Positions 1 through 8,333 of a stretch of 51,303 bases of DNA are shown here, piece after piece (within the stretch, counting starts at the first letter, position 1; every line of letters starts with the position of its first letter). Origin of the DNA: Ruminococcaceae bacterium UBA1036. GTDB taxonomy: Bacteria; Bacillota; Clostridia; Oscillospirales; Acutalibacteraceae. Made by a program: the position numbers and the translations under genes. The notes below the pieces were generated by a model. It searched no databases and was not told the origin of the DNA. It worked only from the letters and a program-made list of their open reading frames with translations. The DNA lies in the NCBI GenBank assembly GCA_002316805.1, contig DCEF01000004.1, forward strand, positions 64,301 through 115,603, read 5' to 3'.

Positions 1-43
<43 letters not shown>

Positions 44-89
44 CTGTATCAGATTGCGAATTGCTGTAATGCTTTCACAAAGCTTCTTT

Positions 90-118
90 ATAATAACACA
101 AGATTTAAGTAATGTCAA
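90..118 (-). promoter_or_regulatory. SigA-type promoter of the initiator tRNA
   Basis: On the minus strand TTGACA (113-118) is followed by a 17-base spacer and TATTAT (90-95). It ends about 46 bases upstream of the tRNA 5' end, as expected for a stable-RNA promoter. Confidence 0.8.
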
Positions 119-184
119 GATTTTTTAAAGGCTTATAAAAATAAAATCATTTATGTTGGAAACACTGCCTTTTGTATACATGGA

Positions 185-193
185 TGATATAAT
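185..193 (+). promoter_or_regulatory. Extended -10 promoter of the alcohol dehydrogenase gene
   Basis: TGATATAAT is an exact extended -10 element (TGn plus TATAAT at 188-193), 56 bases before the start codon. No good -35 lies 16-18 bases upstream, which is usual when the TGn element is present. Confidence 0.5.
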
Positions 194-249
194 AAAAGAA
201 AAAGATACAAGACGAAACGGCTTAATTAGATTTTGAAAGAAGAACTAAT

Positions 250-1437
250 ATGAACAGCTTTACTTATTATGCTCCAACTAAAATAATTTTTGGCCGCGGA
301 ACGGAAAAAGAGACTGCTGCGGAAATTAGGGAACACGGCGGGAAAAATGTTTTGCTCGTTTACGGAGGCAAAAGCGCCAGAAAAAGCGGCCTGCTTGACA
401 CAATTGAGCATGAGCTGGCCGAGACAAACCTTCCATACAAAGAACTTGGCGGCGTAAAGCCTAACCCACGCCTTGAGCTTGCAGAGCAGGGAGTTAAGAT
501 TGCACAGGAGATAAAGGCGGATTTTATCCTTGCGGTAGGCGGAGGAAGCGTAATTGACACAGCAAAGGCAATTTCACTCGGTGTTGCCAATCCGGAAACC
601 CCTCTATGGGATTTTTGGCTTAAAAAAGCGCAGCCTGTAAGGCATCTTCCGGTTGGAGTTGTGCTTACCATCTCGGCTTCCGGAAGCGAGATGAGCGATT
701 CCTCTGTCCTTACAAAAGAAGCTACACACGAAAAGCGCGGAATTAACACAAACCTTAACCGCCCGTGTTTTGCGATACTTGACCCAGAGCTTACATTTAC
801 GCTGCCGAAATACCAGGTTGCATGCGGGGTAGTTGATATTATGATGCACACGCTCGACAGGTATTTCACTTCACCGGAAGAATATGGCAATCAGCTTACG
901 GACGAGATTGCGGAAGCGCTTTTGCGCGTAGTGATTCGCAACGGCAGGCAGGCTGTTGCTGACCCGCACGGCTATGGCCCGATGAGTGAGCTTATGTGGG
1001 CAGGCAGCCTTTCACATAATGATTTGACGGGGCTTGGCGCCGTTAAAGATTTTTCAACGCACCAGCTCGGCCACGAACTGAGCGCAATGTTTGATGTTGC
1101 GCACGGCGCGAGCCTTTCAACAATGTGGGGCCCGTGGGCAAGGTACTGTTGCGGGCAGGATCCCGCGCGCTTTGCGCAGTATGCTGAAAAGGTATGGGGC
1201 GTTTCCGGCAAAGGCACTGCTGAGGCCGCGAAGCTCGGCATTGATAAAACAATAGACTATTTCCATTCGCTTGATATGCCTACATGCTTTACGGAACTGA
1301 AAATCGGTGTACAGAGCGATGAAACGATACATGAGTTGGCAGACCGCTGTGTTTTCCGCGGGGCGCGGAAAGTCGGGCATTTCAAAGAGCTTGGCCGCGA
1401 AGACTGCTACCAGATTTATAAAGCCGCGAACCGGTAA
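250..1437 (+). CDS. Iron-containing alcohol dehydrogenase (butanol dehydrogenase/YqhD type)
   Basis: A 395-residue protein of the group III (iron-dependent) alcohol dehydrogenase family, full length for the family. The N-terminal Rossmann-like half carries the glycine-rich LAVGGGSVIDTAKA segment that binds NAD(P). The C-terminal helical half has the metal-binding histidines, seen in MMHTLDRYF and in the FSTHQLGHEL...DVAHGASL stretch. Family members of this length reduce aldehydes such as butyraldehyde to alcohols, usually with NADPH. The gene is monocistronic, with an extended -10 promoter upstream and a terminator at 1460-1494. The Shine-Dalgarno sequence is weak and A-rich. Exact substrate and cofactor preference cannot be told from sequence alone. 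Confidence 0.92.
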   Translation: MNSFTYYAPTKIIFGRGTEKETAAEIREHGGKNVLLVYGGKSARKSGLLDTIEHELAETNLPYKELGGVKPNPRLELAEQGVKIAQEIKADFILAVGGGSVIDTAKAISLGVANPETPLWDFWLKKAQPVRHLPVGVVLTISASGSEMSDSSVLTKEATHEKRGINTNLNRPCFAILDPELTFTLPKYQVACGVVDIMMHTLDRYFTSPEEYGNQLTDEIAEALLRVVIRNGRQAVADPHGYGPMSELMWAGSLSHNDLTGLGAVKDFSTHQLGHELSAMFDVAHGASLSTMWGPWARYCCGQDPARFAQYAEKVWGVSGKGTAEAAKLGIDKTIDYFHSLDMPTCFTELKIGVQSDETIHELADRCVFRGARKVGHFKELGREDCYQIYKAANR

Positions 1438-1459
1438 GCATACGTGCTTCAAAGACTTC

Positions 1460-1494
1460 GGGTGCCCTGCTGATGGGGTGCCCTTTTTATTTTA
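1460..1494 (+). terminator. Intrinsic terminator after the alcohol dehydrogenase
   Basis: GGGTGCCC (1460-1467) pairs with the second GGGTGCCC (1476-1483) through six G-C and two G-U pairs, and is followed by a T-rich run (1484-1494). Confidence 0.65.
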
Positions 1495-1516
1495 GCCTAT
1501 GGCAGCCACCGCTTCA

Positions 1517-2434
1517 TCAGCTTATGGCAACGGCCTGTGAGAAAAGCTCTCTGTAGCGCTGCTCGAACAGCGGTTTGTCGTATATGACGGTCTCACGTTT
1601 GTCCAGAGGATCACTTAGAACGGCTTTATTGCCGTCATACCCTATAAGCACCATGCAATGCTCACCGGTTATCCATTTATAAGGTGCTTTAGTGTCTTCA
1701 AGGTACCAGCTGTCACCGAAAGAAGGGTCACACATGCCGTTTGTGACCCATACGATTACAGGCGTACCGTTGTCAATATTGCTGTAGAGCGCGGATACCG
1801 GGGCACCAGTAAGGTCTGCTGCAAGATGATCCTGTGAGATCTTTCCAGTAGCTTTAAGATAGAGATTGATGGTATCTGCGAGGACTGGCGCATAGCAGCC
1901 ATATTTGGCTGAGCCCGGATTGCCGACAAAACATTTCCACGGGTTCGGGCCGTACTTTTTTCCGTCAGCCTGATAGAATTTATCGCCGGACTTCAGGTAC
2001 TTGAGAAGGTCGGTTTTGGTGGCACTGCAGCCTGCATAGTTGAGCGCGATGCAGGCTGACGTTATTTCACAGCCGGACGGCAGTTCAGGTGACTGCTGTA
2101 TATTCTTAACATCTAAAATCCTTGTTCCGTCTTTGTTTACTTTGAATTTGGGTTTGGCTGAACTGACGGCTGCAGATGAGGCTTTTGAAGATGAAGAGCG
2201 TGAAGAAGATGTGGGCAGCGAAGAAGTGTGTTTTAAAACTGCTTTTGAAGAAACGGCAGACGAAACGCTTTTTGCTACTTTTGATGAAGATGACTTGGCC
2301 TTGCCTGATGAGGAAGATTTCTTCGTGCATGCTGATGGTATAAGTAAAGAAAAACATAAAAAAACAGACGTTAACAGTTTGCAGATATGGCGCAAGTTTT
2401 GCCCTTTGTTGTAAGAATTTTGTTTCTGCTTCAT
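1517..2434 (-). CDS. C39-like papain-fold peptidase, Ser-rich lipoprotein
   Basis: The 305-residue protein starts with a basic, hydrophobic signal segment ending in a lipobox (IPSAC, Cys36), so it is probably a membrane-anchored lipoprotein. Residues 40-93 are a low-complexity Ser/Ala/Lys linker. The rest matches the C39_2 (papain-like, YvpB-type) fold: Cys in LPSGCEIT (about 122), His in GEHCMVLIGY (259) and Asp in LSDPLD (275) give a plausible Cys-His-Asp triad. Family members are extracellular and mostly of unknown substrate. The start at 2434 is chosen because an AAAAGGA Shine-Dalgarno precedes it; an ATG 42 bases further upstream has none. The gene is divergent from the copper operon, with no evident functional link. 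Confidence 0.8.
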   Translation of the reverse strand: MKQKQNSYNKGQNLRHICKLLTSVFLCFSLLIPSACTKKSSSSGKAKSSSSKVAKSVSSAVSSKAVLKHTSSLPTSSSRSSSSKASSAAVSSAKPKFKVNKDGTRILDVKNIQQSPELPSGCEITSACIALNYAGCSATKTDLLKYLKSGDKFYQADGKKYGPNPWKCFVGNPGSAKYGCYAPVLADTINLYLKATGKISQDHLAADLTGAPVSALYSNIDNGTPVIVWVTNGMCDPSFGDSWYLEDTKAPYKWITGEHCMVLIGYDGNKAVLSDPLDKRETVIYDKPLFEQRYRELFSQAVAIS

Positions 2435-2631
2435 TGGTGGTTCATCCTTTTTAAAATTTACTTTAAGTTTACTCATAATATTTTATCATAAATTCTATTG
2501 ATTGACATATCATTTTTACGTTTTGTGTGCAGGGAATAACAGGCTCACAAATGTGGCTTAGATGGGCGCAACATTATTATTGCATGTTGAAAGCAGGCGT
2601 ATATATATGCCTAAATTTTTAGATTATGATG

Positions 2632-2660
2632 TTGATATATACCATGGTGGGGTATATAAT
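2632..2660 (+). promoter_or_regulatory. Promoter of the csoR-copA operon
   Basis: TTGATA (2632-2637), a 17-base spacer and a perfect TATAAT (2655-2660). The start of transcription would fall near 2667. The spacer is occupied by a CsoR-type palindrome, so bound repressor would block RNA polymerase directly. Confidence 0.75.
2639..2655 (+). promoter_or_regulatory. CsoR-type operator 1, inside the promoter spacer
   Basis: A 17-base interrupted palindrome with ATACC and GGTAT arms lies exactly between the -35 and -10 boxes. It resembles known Bacillus-type CsoR sites (TACCC...GGGTA). Assignment rests on the motif and on the adjacent csoR gene. Confidence 0.7.
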
Positions 2661-2671
2661 GAAGATACTAA

Positions 2672-2688
2672 ATACCCCATGAGGGTAT
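2672..2688 (+). promoter_or_regulatory. CsoR-type operator 2, just downstream of +1
   Basis: A second and better palindrome, ATACCC plus CATGA plus GGGTAT, centred 33 bases (about three helical turns) after the first. It lies between the predicted transcription start and the csoR ribosome-binding site. Confidence 0.7.
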
Positions 2689-2713
2689 ATAGGATTTGAA
2701 AGGATTTACGTAA

Positions 2714-3022
2714 ATGCCATATAAAAAAAACGGCTGCTGCTGCCGTTACAAAAACACACCGCGCAGCCAGCAGACGGTGCACATGCTCCAGATGCGGCTC
2801 AACAGGATGATTGGCCAGCTTAACGGCATAAAGAAGATGCTGGACGACAACAGGTACTGTGGCGATATCCTTATACAGATAGCCGCAGTCGAAAATGCGT
2901 TGCAGAAGTTCGGCTATCTTGTGTTGAAGGACCACATGGAAACGTGTGTTGCGGAGAAAATCAGAATGGGAAATAACGAGGTTATAGACGAAACAATTGA
3001 CCTCATAAAAAAATTAAAGTGA
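2714..3022 (+). CDS. csoR: CsoR-family copper-sensing repressor
   Basis: A 102-residue all-helical DUF156/CsoR-family protein. The Cu(I) ligand set of CsoR is visible: Cys in RYCGDIL, then His and Cys in DHMETC. This points to copper rather than nickel or formaldehyde sensing. The N-terminus adds a short Cys-rich basic tail (GCCCRY) not needed for the fold. When copper binds, CsoR leaves its operator and derepresses efflux genes. An AAAGGA ribosome-binding site lies at 2699-2704. It is the first gene of a two-gene unit with copA, 54 bases apart, and two candidate operators cover its own promoter, so it is probably autoregulated. Confidence 0.9.
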   Translation: MPYKKNGCCCRYKNTPRSQQTVHMLQMRLNRMIGQLNGIKKMLDDNRYCGDILIQIAAVENALQKFGYLVLKDHMETCVAEKIRMGNNEVIDETIDLIKKLK

Positions 3023-3076
3023 AATAATGGGCATTATATCATTCAGGAAAGCAAATGCTTAGGGCAAGGTGAAAAG

Positions 3077-5578
3077 ATGAAGCAAAAATTTGATGTTAAG
3101 GGAATGACGTGCGCAGCGTGTTCGTCCGCTGTGGAGAGAAACGTTAAAAAAGTGCAGGGCGTAAAGTCTGTTGCTGTTAGCTTGCTGACTGACAGCATGA
3201 TGGTCGACTACGGCGGTTCCCCAGAGGAACAGACAAATATCATTAATGCTGTCAGCAATGCCGGATACCGGGCGTCTCTGCCGGGAGCAGCGCCTTCAAA
3301 AACGGCTGCGGCGTCGGCAGGCAGTGAGCTGAAAGTAATGGAAACGCGCCTTATTGTGTCGTTTGCATTTTGGATACCGCTGATGTACCTTGCAATGTAC
3401 CGGATGACGAAAGCCCCGGTACCGCCGATATTTAATGGCACGGCAAACGGAGCTGTATATGCCTTTACGCAGTTTCTGCTGCTGCTTCCAATTATGTATG
3501 TTAACCGCAGCTATTACATTGTGGGTTTCCGTATGCTTGCAAAACGCGCGCCAAATATGGATTCGCTTATCGCAGTGGGCTCTTCGGCAGCAATTATTTA
3601 CGGTGTATATGCCATATTCCGTATCGGCTATGGCCTTGGCCACGGCGATGCGGCAATGGCGCAGCACTATATGTCAGACTTATATTTTGAATCCGCCGGG
3701 ACTATACTGACGCTGATTACACTGGGTAAATATCTGGAGGCAAGGTCAAAAGGCAAGACCTCAGAAGCAATTACAAAGCTTATAGACCTTGCACCGAAGA
3801 CCGCCTCTGTTGAACGCGGCGGCCGCGAGATAAAGATCCTGGCTGAGCAGGTTAAAGCCGGTGACATTGTGGTTGTAAGGCCGGGGGAGAGGATACCCGT
3901 CGACGGCGTTATTACAGAAGGCTCTTCGTCAGTTGATCAGTCGGCTGTTACGGGTGAAAGCATTCCGGCCGAAAAAAGGGCAGGCGACAGTGTTATCGCA
4001 GCTACTGTCAATCAGTCAGGCTCTTTCAGGTTCCGTGCAGAAAAGGTAGGGAATGACACAACACTGGCACAGATTATCCGCCTCATGGAAGAAGCCGGCG
4101 CTTCAAAAGCGCCCATAGCGCGCCTTGCCGACCGCGTCAGCGGAATTTTTGTCCCGACGGTCATAGGGATTGCAGTTGTTGCCATGGCTGCGTGGCTAAT
4201 AGCCGGAAAATCGTTTGAGTTTGCGCTTTCGATTGGCATTTCAGTCCTCGTGATTTCGTGCCCATGTGCGCTCGGCCTCGCAACACCTGTGGCAATCATG
4301 GTAGGCACGGGGCGCGGAGCTTCCGAGGGGATACTGATTAAATCCGGCGAAGCGCTGGAAGCGGCGCATAAAATCCAGACGGTCGTGCTTGACAAAACAG
4401 GTACACTTACGGAAGGCAGACCGCGCGTGACAGATGTAATTCCGGCGGGCGGCGTGGACCGCAAAAAGCTGATGGAAACTGCCGTTTCGCTGGAGAACTT
4501 CTCGGAGCACCCGCTTGCTGAAGCCATTAAAAAGAAGGCTTCAGCGGAAGGGATAGCTCCTAAGAAAGCCGAAAACTTCACAGCGGTGCCCGGACGTGGC
4601 GTTTCGGCAGTTATAAATGGCAGGCACTGTACAGCGGGTAACCTGGCTTTTATCAAGTGTGTTGGAGCAGAGACAGGCGATATCTCGCTTACTGCTGGGC
4701 ATTTTGCGGAAGAGGGCAAAACGCCGCTGTTTTTTGCGGAAGAAAACCATTTTCTCGGCGTCATAGCGGCGGCAGACCCGGTGAAACCGACGAGCAGGCA
4801 GGCTGTTGAGGAGTTTCGCAGCATGGGAATCGACGCAGTGATGCTTACGGGCGACAATAAAAAGACGGCCGAAGCCATACGCCGCAAACTTGGGATAAGC
4901 CGCGCAGTCGCCGAGGTTATGCCGCAGGATAAAGAGCGCGAAGTGCGGCGCCTGCAGGAAAACGGGCACAAAGTTGCCATGATTGGCGACGGGATAAATG
5001 ACGCGCCTGCGCTTGCGCGTTCAGATGTAGGCATTGCCATTGGCGCTGGAACCGATGTGGCAATTGAGTCTGCCGACATAGTACTGATGAAAAACGACTT
5101 GCTCGATGCTGTTACAGCAGTGAAGCTCAGCAAAGCGACAATACGCAATATTAAAGAAAACCTGTTTTGGGCTTTCTTCTACAATGCGCTTGGTATACCT
5201 GTTGCGGCCGGCGTCTTTTATCCGGCGTTCGGTTTGCTGCTAAATCCGATGATAGCGGCTGCGGCAATGAGCTTCAGTTCAGTATTTGTTGTGTCAAATG
5301 CACTGCGGCTTCGCTTTTTCCGCTCGGGGCGGGAAACAGATAATAAGGAGAAGATGCCATCTATGAAAAAAGTTATTTACGTTGAAGGAATGATGTGCGA
5401 CCACTGCCGGATGCATGTGGAAAAAGCACTAAACTCGATTGGTGGTGTAAGCGCGAAGGTAGACCTTAAAGCAAAAACGGCGACCGTCACTATAAATTCC
5501 AATGTCAGCGATGATACGCTGAAAAAAGCTGTTGACGATGCCGGGTATAAGGCGGTTTCAGTAGAAAGCGTAAAATGA
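3077..5578 (+). CDS. copA: Copper-exporting P1B-type ATPase with fused C-terminal CopZ-like domain
   Basis: An 833-residue Cu(I) efflux pump. An N-terminal heavy-metal-associated domain has GMTCAACS (about 9-16). The core carries all P1B marks: TGES actuator loop (292-295), CPC transmembrane metal site (395-397), DKTGT phosphorylation site (Asp439), SEHPL (His478) and GDGINDAP (637 on). Eight membrane segments are expected. Residues from about 763 form a second metal-binding domain with GMMCDHC (Cys774, Cys777), equivalent to the chaperone CopZ; no separate copZ follows. An AAGGAG and two in-frame ATGs sit at the junction. The gene is cotranscribed with csoR and ends at a bidirectional terminator. 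The start is supported by AAGGTGA upstream. Confidence 0.95.
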   Translation: MKQKFDVKGMTCAACSSAVERNVKKVQGVKSVAVSLLTDSMMVDYGGSPEEQTNIINAVSNAGYRASLPGAAPSKTAAASAGSELKVMETRLIVSFAFWIPLMYLAMYRMTKAPVPPIFNGTANGAVYAFTQFLLLLPIMYVNRSYYIVGFRMLAKRAPNMDSLIAVGSSAAIIYGVYAIFRIGYGLGHGDAAMAQHYMSDLYFESAGTILTLITLGKYLEARSKGKTSEAITKLIDLAPKTASVERGGREIKILAEQVKAGDIVVVRPGERIPVDGVITEGSSSVDQSAVTGESIPAEKRAGDSVIAATVNQSGSFRFRAEKVGNDTTLAQIIRLMEEAGASKAPIARLADRVSGIFVPTVIGIAVVAMAAWLIAGKSFEFALSIGISVLVISCPCALGLATPVAIMVGTGRGASEGILIKSGEALEAAHKIQTVVLDKTGTLTEGRPRVTDVIPAGGVDRKKLMETAVSLENFSEHPLAEAIKKKASAEGIAPKKAENFTAVPGRGVSAVINGRHCTAGNLAFIKCVGAETGDISLTAGHFAEEGKTPLFFAEENHFLGVIAAADPVKPTSRQAVEEFRSMGIDAVMLTGDNKKTAEAIRRKLGISRAVAEVMPQDKEREVRRLQENGHKVAMIGDGINDAPALARSDVGIAIGAGTDVAIESADIVLMKNDLLDAVTAVKLSKATIRNIKENLFWAFFYNALGIPVAAGVFYPAFGLLLNPMIAAAAMSFSSVFVVSNALRLRFFRSGRETDNKEKMPSMKKVIYVEGMMCDHCRMHVEKALNSIGGVSAKVDLKAKTATVTINSNVSDDTLKKAVDDAGYKAVSVESVK
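5345..5578 (+). other. Possible internal translation start for a free CopZ-like chaperone
   Basis: Within copA, AAGGAG at 5345-5350 is followed by in-frame ATG codons at 5354 and 5363. Starting at 5363 would give a 71-residue stand-alone heavy-metal-binding protein (MKKVIYVEGMMCDHC...), the normal size and start of a CopZ. The spacing to 5363 is 12 bases, a little long. Whether it is used is inference. Confidence 0.35.
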
Positions 5579-5589
5579 GAGACAGGCTA

Positions 5590-5621
5590 AAAGAGCGGGG
5601 CGCATAAAGGCCCCGCTCTTT
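5590..5621. terminator. Bidirectional terminator between copA and the DHHW gene
   Basis: A perfect 12-bp stem (5590-5601 with 5610-5621), GC-rich at its core with an A/T flank on each side, so it can end transcription from both convergent units. Confidence 0.85.
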
Positions 5622-6923
5622 CTATTTGAGTGAGTAAAGTACGTGCGGCTCATAAGTAAGCAGGACAACATCCGGTTTCATTTTATCGATGTATGACCGG
5701 ATACTTCCCGTAAAATCACCCTGGTCGTTTCTGAAGTCGATTAAGTCTGTTTCTTTAGCCATAAGGGAAAGATATGGCACCATAGATAGGCAGAATGAGT
5801 CACCGAGTACAAGTATCTTTGGGCCGTCAGGATTCAGTTCGTTTTTTATCTGCGTAAGGGCATGGTTGCCGTAAAGCTGCGTGTCATAGCAGGAGGAGTT
5901 GTAATAGTCTTTTGTGTTAAGCACTTTGGTATTGTATATTACATCTTTAAATTCTCCTGTTTTGCAGAGTTCAATATCGGGTATCCTCATTTGAAGTGAA
6001 GTTTGGAAATCAGGCAGAAGGACTGAAAAATCCTCCGGCTTTGCGCAGCCAAGTGAAACCATTTGGCCAGCTGAGCCGAGGAACCAGTCTTTATATGTCC
6101 TTTTTGTGTATAAATTTCTGTTGGCGACTGCAGGATTAAGCCCGCATGAGTAATCGCTGTTGAGTTTCCTTCCAATTTCACCGGCAGCCCACAGTGCGGT
6201 TTCCACGGTCCAATGGTGGTCATTGCGGTAAAACAGGCTGTAGTGATTAAGCCCTTCTTTATGTATCTGTTCCCTCAAGTCAAAAACAGGGACATTTTCT
6301 TTTTTGAGGTCTGCAATGATGCCATCAAAATTCTGGTTTGAGTAGTTTACAGCGCCTGCCGGCATTTTAGGGTCGTATTTGCAGATTTTTTCCGGACGCT
6401 GCACGTATAAAAATGGAATGCCTTTTGATGAAGCATAATTTGCAAGCCCGCTGATACTTTCTGCTGTTCTGTGTATATCTTTCGCAGAAACCTTTTTTGC
6501 ATTAAAAGTCCATTGCCCGTTGTTCAAGAGAAAAACACCCGGAGTGGGATAAATAATCCTGCCACAGCTTTTATTAACAAATCCGTTGAGCTCAACAAAT
6601 TTGTGAAAAGCAAACATGTTATATATACACTTTTTTTCAAGGTCTTTTTCTTTAGATGTGATACTATATGCCGCACTGCGCCATTTTTCAAGGAAGCCGG
6701 TGCTCGCCACTTTTTGCGGCGTGTTGGCGGTTCCGTTTGTAGTGCGGACGTCTTTGCCTTGAAAAGGATATAGTTTAGCCCAGTCCACGGAGGAAGAGCT
6801 TGGCGCCTTTTTGCGGCTGAGAATGTCATTGCGCTTCCAAGATACAATATCAATAAAATTAAAGACCATTATAACGAGAACAAAAATTGAGACGGCTTTC
6901 CGGCAGTTAAATTTTTTAAGCAT
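5622..6923 (-). CDS. DHHW/AlgJ-AlgX-like SGNH protein, MBOAT partner
   Basis: A 433-residue protein with one N-terminal membrane segment (about 10-28) and an extracytoplasmic domain. It carries RNDHHWT (DHHW at 235-238) and VLGDSFC (374-377), the hallmarks of the DHHW/AlgX-like SGNH hydrolase group. In such systems the SGNH protein takes an acyl group from a membrane-bound O-acyltransferase and places it on an exported polymer. The gene follows the MBOAT gene by 12 bases, clearly in the same operon. Downstream lies the shared bidirectional terminator. The acceptor is unknown; secondary wall polymer, teichoic acid or exopolysaccharide are all possible. Confidence 0.85.
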   Translation of the reverse strand: MLKKFNCRKAVSIFVLVIMVFNFIDIVSWKRNDILSRKKAPSSSSVDWAKLYPFQGKDVRTTNGTANTPQKVASTGFLEKWRSAAYSITSKEKDLEKKCIYNMFAFHKFVELNGFVNKSCGRIIYPTPGVFLLNNGQWTFNAKKVSAKDIHRTAESISGLANYASSKGIPFLYVQRPEKICKYDPKMPAGAVNYSNQNFDGIIADLKKENVPVFDLREQIHKEGLNHYSLFYRNDHHWTVETALWAAGEIGRKLNSDYSCGLNPAVANRNLYTKRTYKDWFLGSAGQMVSLGCAKPEDFSVLLPDFQTSLQMRIPDIELCKTGEFKDVIYNTKVLNTKDYYNSSCYDTQLYGNHALTQIKNELNPDGPKILVLGDSFCLSMVPYLSLMAKETDLIDFRNDQGDFTGSIRSYIDKMKPDVVLLTYEPHVLYSLK

Positions 6924-6935
6924 ACAAACGCCTCG

Positions 6936-8333
6936 TCAGAAATTAAAGTAAATAAACGGATTGTAAGAGTTTGTCACCATGCATGAGACCGTAAATATAA
7001 ACAGGGCACAGGTGACTGCTACATATGATATTTTCCCGAAAGCCTTGCCACTAAGCTTTTTCCTTAGTGCGGGTGCGATTGGGAAGCTGGCAGCAATACC
7101 TGCTGCAAAATAAACCCAGTAGTCACGCAGCAGGCCTATGGCTGTGCAGTCACCGGCACCTGTTACGCCAATCCCGAACATTGCTTTGATGTAAACTTTA
7201 GCCTGATGTATCGAATTCGACCGGAAAAGCACCCAGCAGAAGATTACAACGAGCATTGTGTATATCCAGCCGAAAATTGACGTTCCTGCCTTTTCCTTCA
7301 GCACGTATTTTTCGAAGATCTGCACGGCAAAGTAAATCATGCCCCAAAGGATGAAGGTCCAGTTTGCGCCGTGCCATATGCCCGTTAGTAGCCAAACGAT
7401 GCCAAGGTTGAAAATATGGCGTGCCACCGTTTTGACGCGGCTCCCTCCAAGGGGAAAATAAACGTAATCGCGAAACCATGTAGAAAGCGATATGTGCCAG
7501 CGGTGCCAGAATTCAGTTACGCTCTTTGATATGTATGGATAATTAAAATTTTCAAGATAATGGAATCCGAAAATCTTTCCAAGACCAATTGCCATGTCTG
7601 AATAACCTGAAAAGTCGAAATAAATCTGTAGCGTATATGCTATTGCACCGAGCCATGCAAGGCCTGCAGACTGGCCAACCATGCTGAAAGCTTTATCTGC
7701 TACCTGCGCGACATTGTTGGCAATTACTACTTTTTTGGCGAGGCCGTATACAAACCGTGTAAGGCCTTCGTAAAAGCCTTCTGATGTTTCCTGCCTGTTG
7801 TGGATTTCATCTGCAACAGTTTCGTAACGGACTATCGGGCCAGCAACAAGCTGCGGGAAACAGGAAATATAAAGCCCAACGTCGAGAAAACTGTCTGCGG
7901 CCTTAGCGTTACCGCGCGCGACATCTACCACATATGAGATTGCCTGAAACGTATAAAAGGAAATACCAATTGGCAAAGAGAATTTATGCATTGGGAAGTT
8001 TATACCGGTAAGATGTTTAATGTTCTGAAGTGTAAAGTCCAAGTATTTGAAAACAAACAGGAAAAACAAGTTGTAGATAATAGCGAGAATCTCAATACGT
8101 TTTATCCTGCGCTTATCGTCTTTTTTGCTGATTTCCATGCCAAAAATCCAATTCACAAATATGGAAAGCAGCATCAAGGCCCAGTACACAGGTTCACCCC
8201 ATGCATAAAAAACAAGGCTTGCTAAAAAAAGAAAGGTGTTTCTGAATTTTCTGCTTCGCACAAATGGATTGAAATAGATGGCTAACACGAATGGCAAAAA
8301 TAGAAAAAGGAAGGTATTTGACGAAAAAACCAA
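6936..8333 (-). CDS. MBOAT-family membrane O-acyltransferase (AlgI/DltB/PatA-like)
   Basis: A 465-residue polytopic membrane protein. The conserved MBOAT core is present: FWHRWHISLSTWFRDYVYFPLGG, then LLTGIWHGANWTFILWG with the invariant active-site histidine. Length and motif order match AlgI-type enzymes that carry acyl groups, usually acetyl, across the membrane for polysaccharide O-acylation. The start is TTG, supported by AGGAGTG seven bases upstream. It is the first gene of a two-gene operon with the DHHW protein. No polysaccharide synthase lies beside it, so the substrate may be made elsewhere, possibly by the operon at 14.7-20 kb. A Dlt-type D-alanylation role is unlikely because dltA and dltC are absent. 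Confidence 0.9.
   Translation of the reverse strand: MVFSSNTFLFLFLPFVLAIYFNPFVRSRKFRNTFLFLASLVFYAWGEPVYWALMLLSIFVNWIFGMEISKKDDKRRIKRIEILAIIYNLFFLFVFKYLDFTLQNIKHLTGINFPMHKFSLPIGISFYTFQAISYVVDVARGNAKAADSFLDVGLYISCFPQLVAGPIVRYETVADEIHNRQETSEGFYEGLTRFVYGLAKKVVIANNVAQVADKAFSMVGQSAGLAWLGAIAYTLQIYFDFSGYSDMAIGLGKIFGFHYLENFNYPYISKSVTEFWHRWHISLSTWFRDYVYFPLGGSRVKTVARHIFNLGIVWLLTGIWHGANWTFILWGMIYFAVQIFEKYVLKEKAGTSIFGWIYTMLVVIFCWVLFRSNSIHQAKVYIKAMFGIGVTGAGDCTAIGLLRDYWVYFAAGIAASFPIAPALRKKLSGKAFGKISYVAVTCALFIFTVSCMVTNSYNPFIYFNF

Noticed and set aside
4012..5148. Long minus-strand open frame of 378 codons inside copA
   Set aside because: It lies fully antisense to the conserved ATPase core, has no family features and no ribosome-binding site. 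It results from the codon bias of copA.
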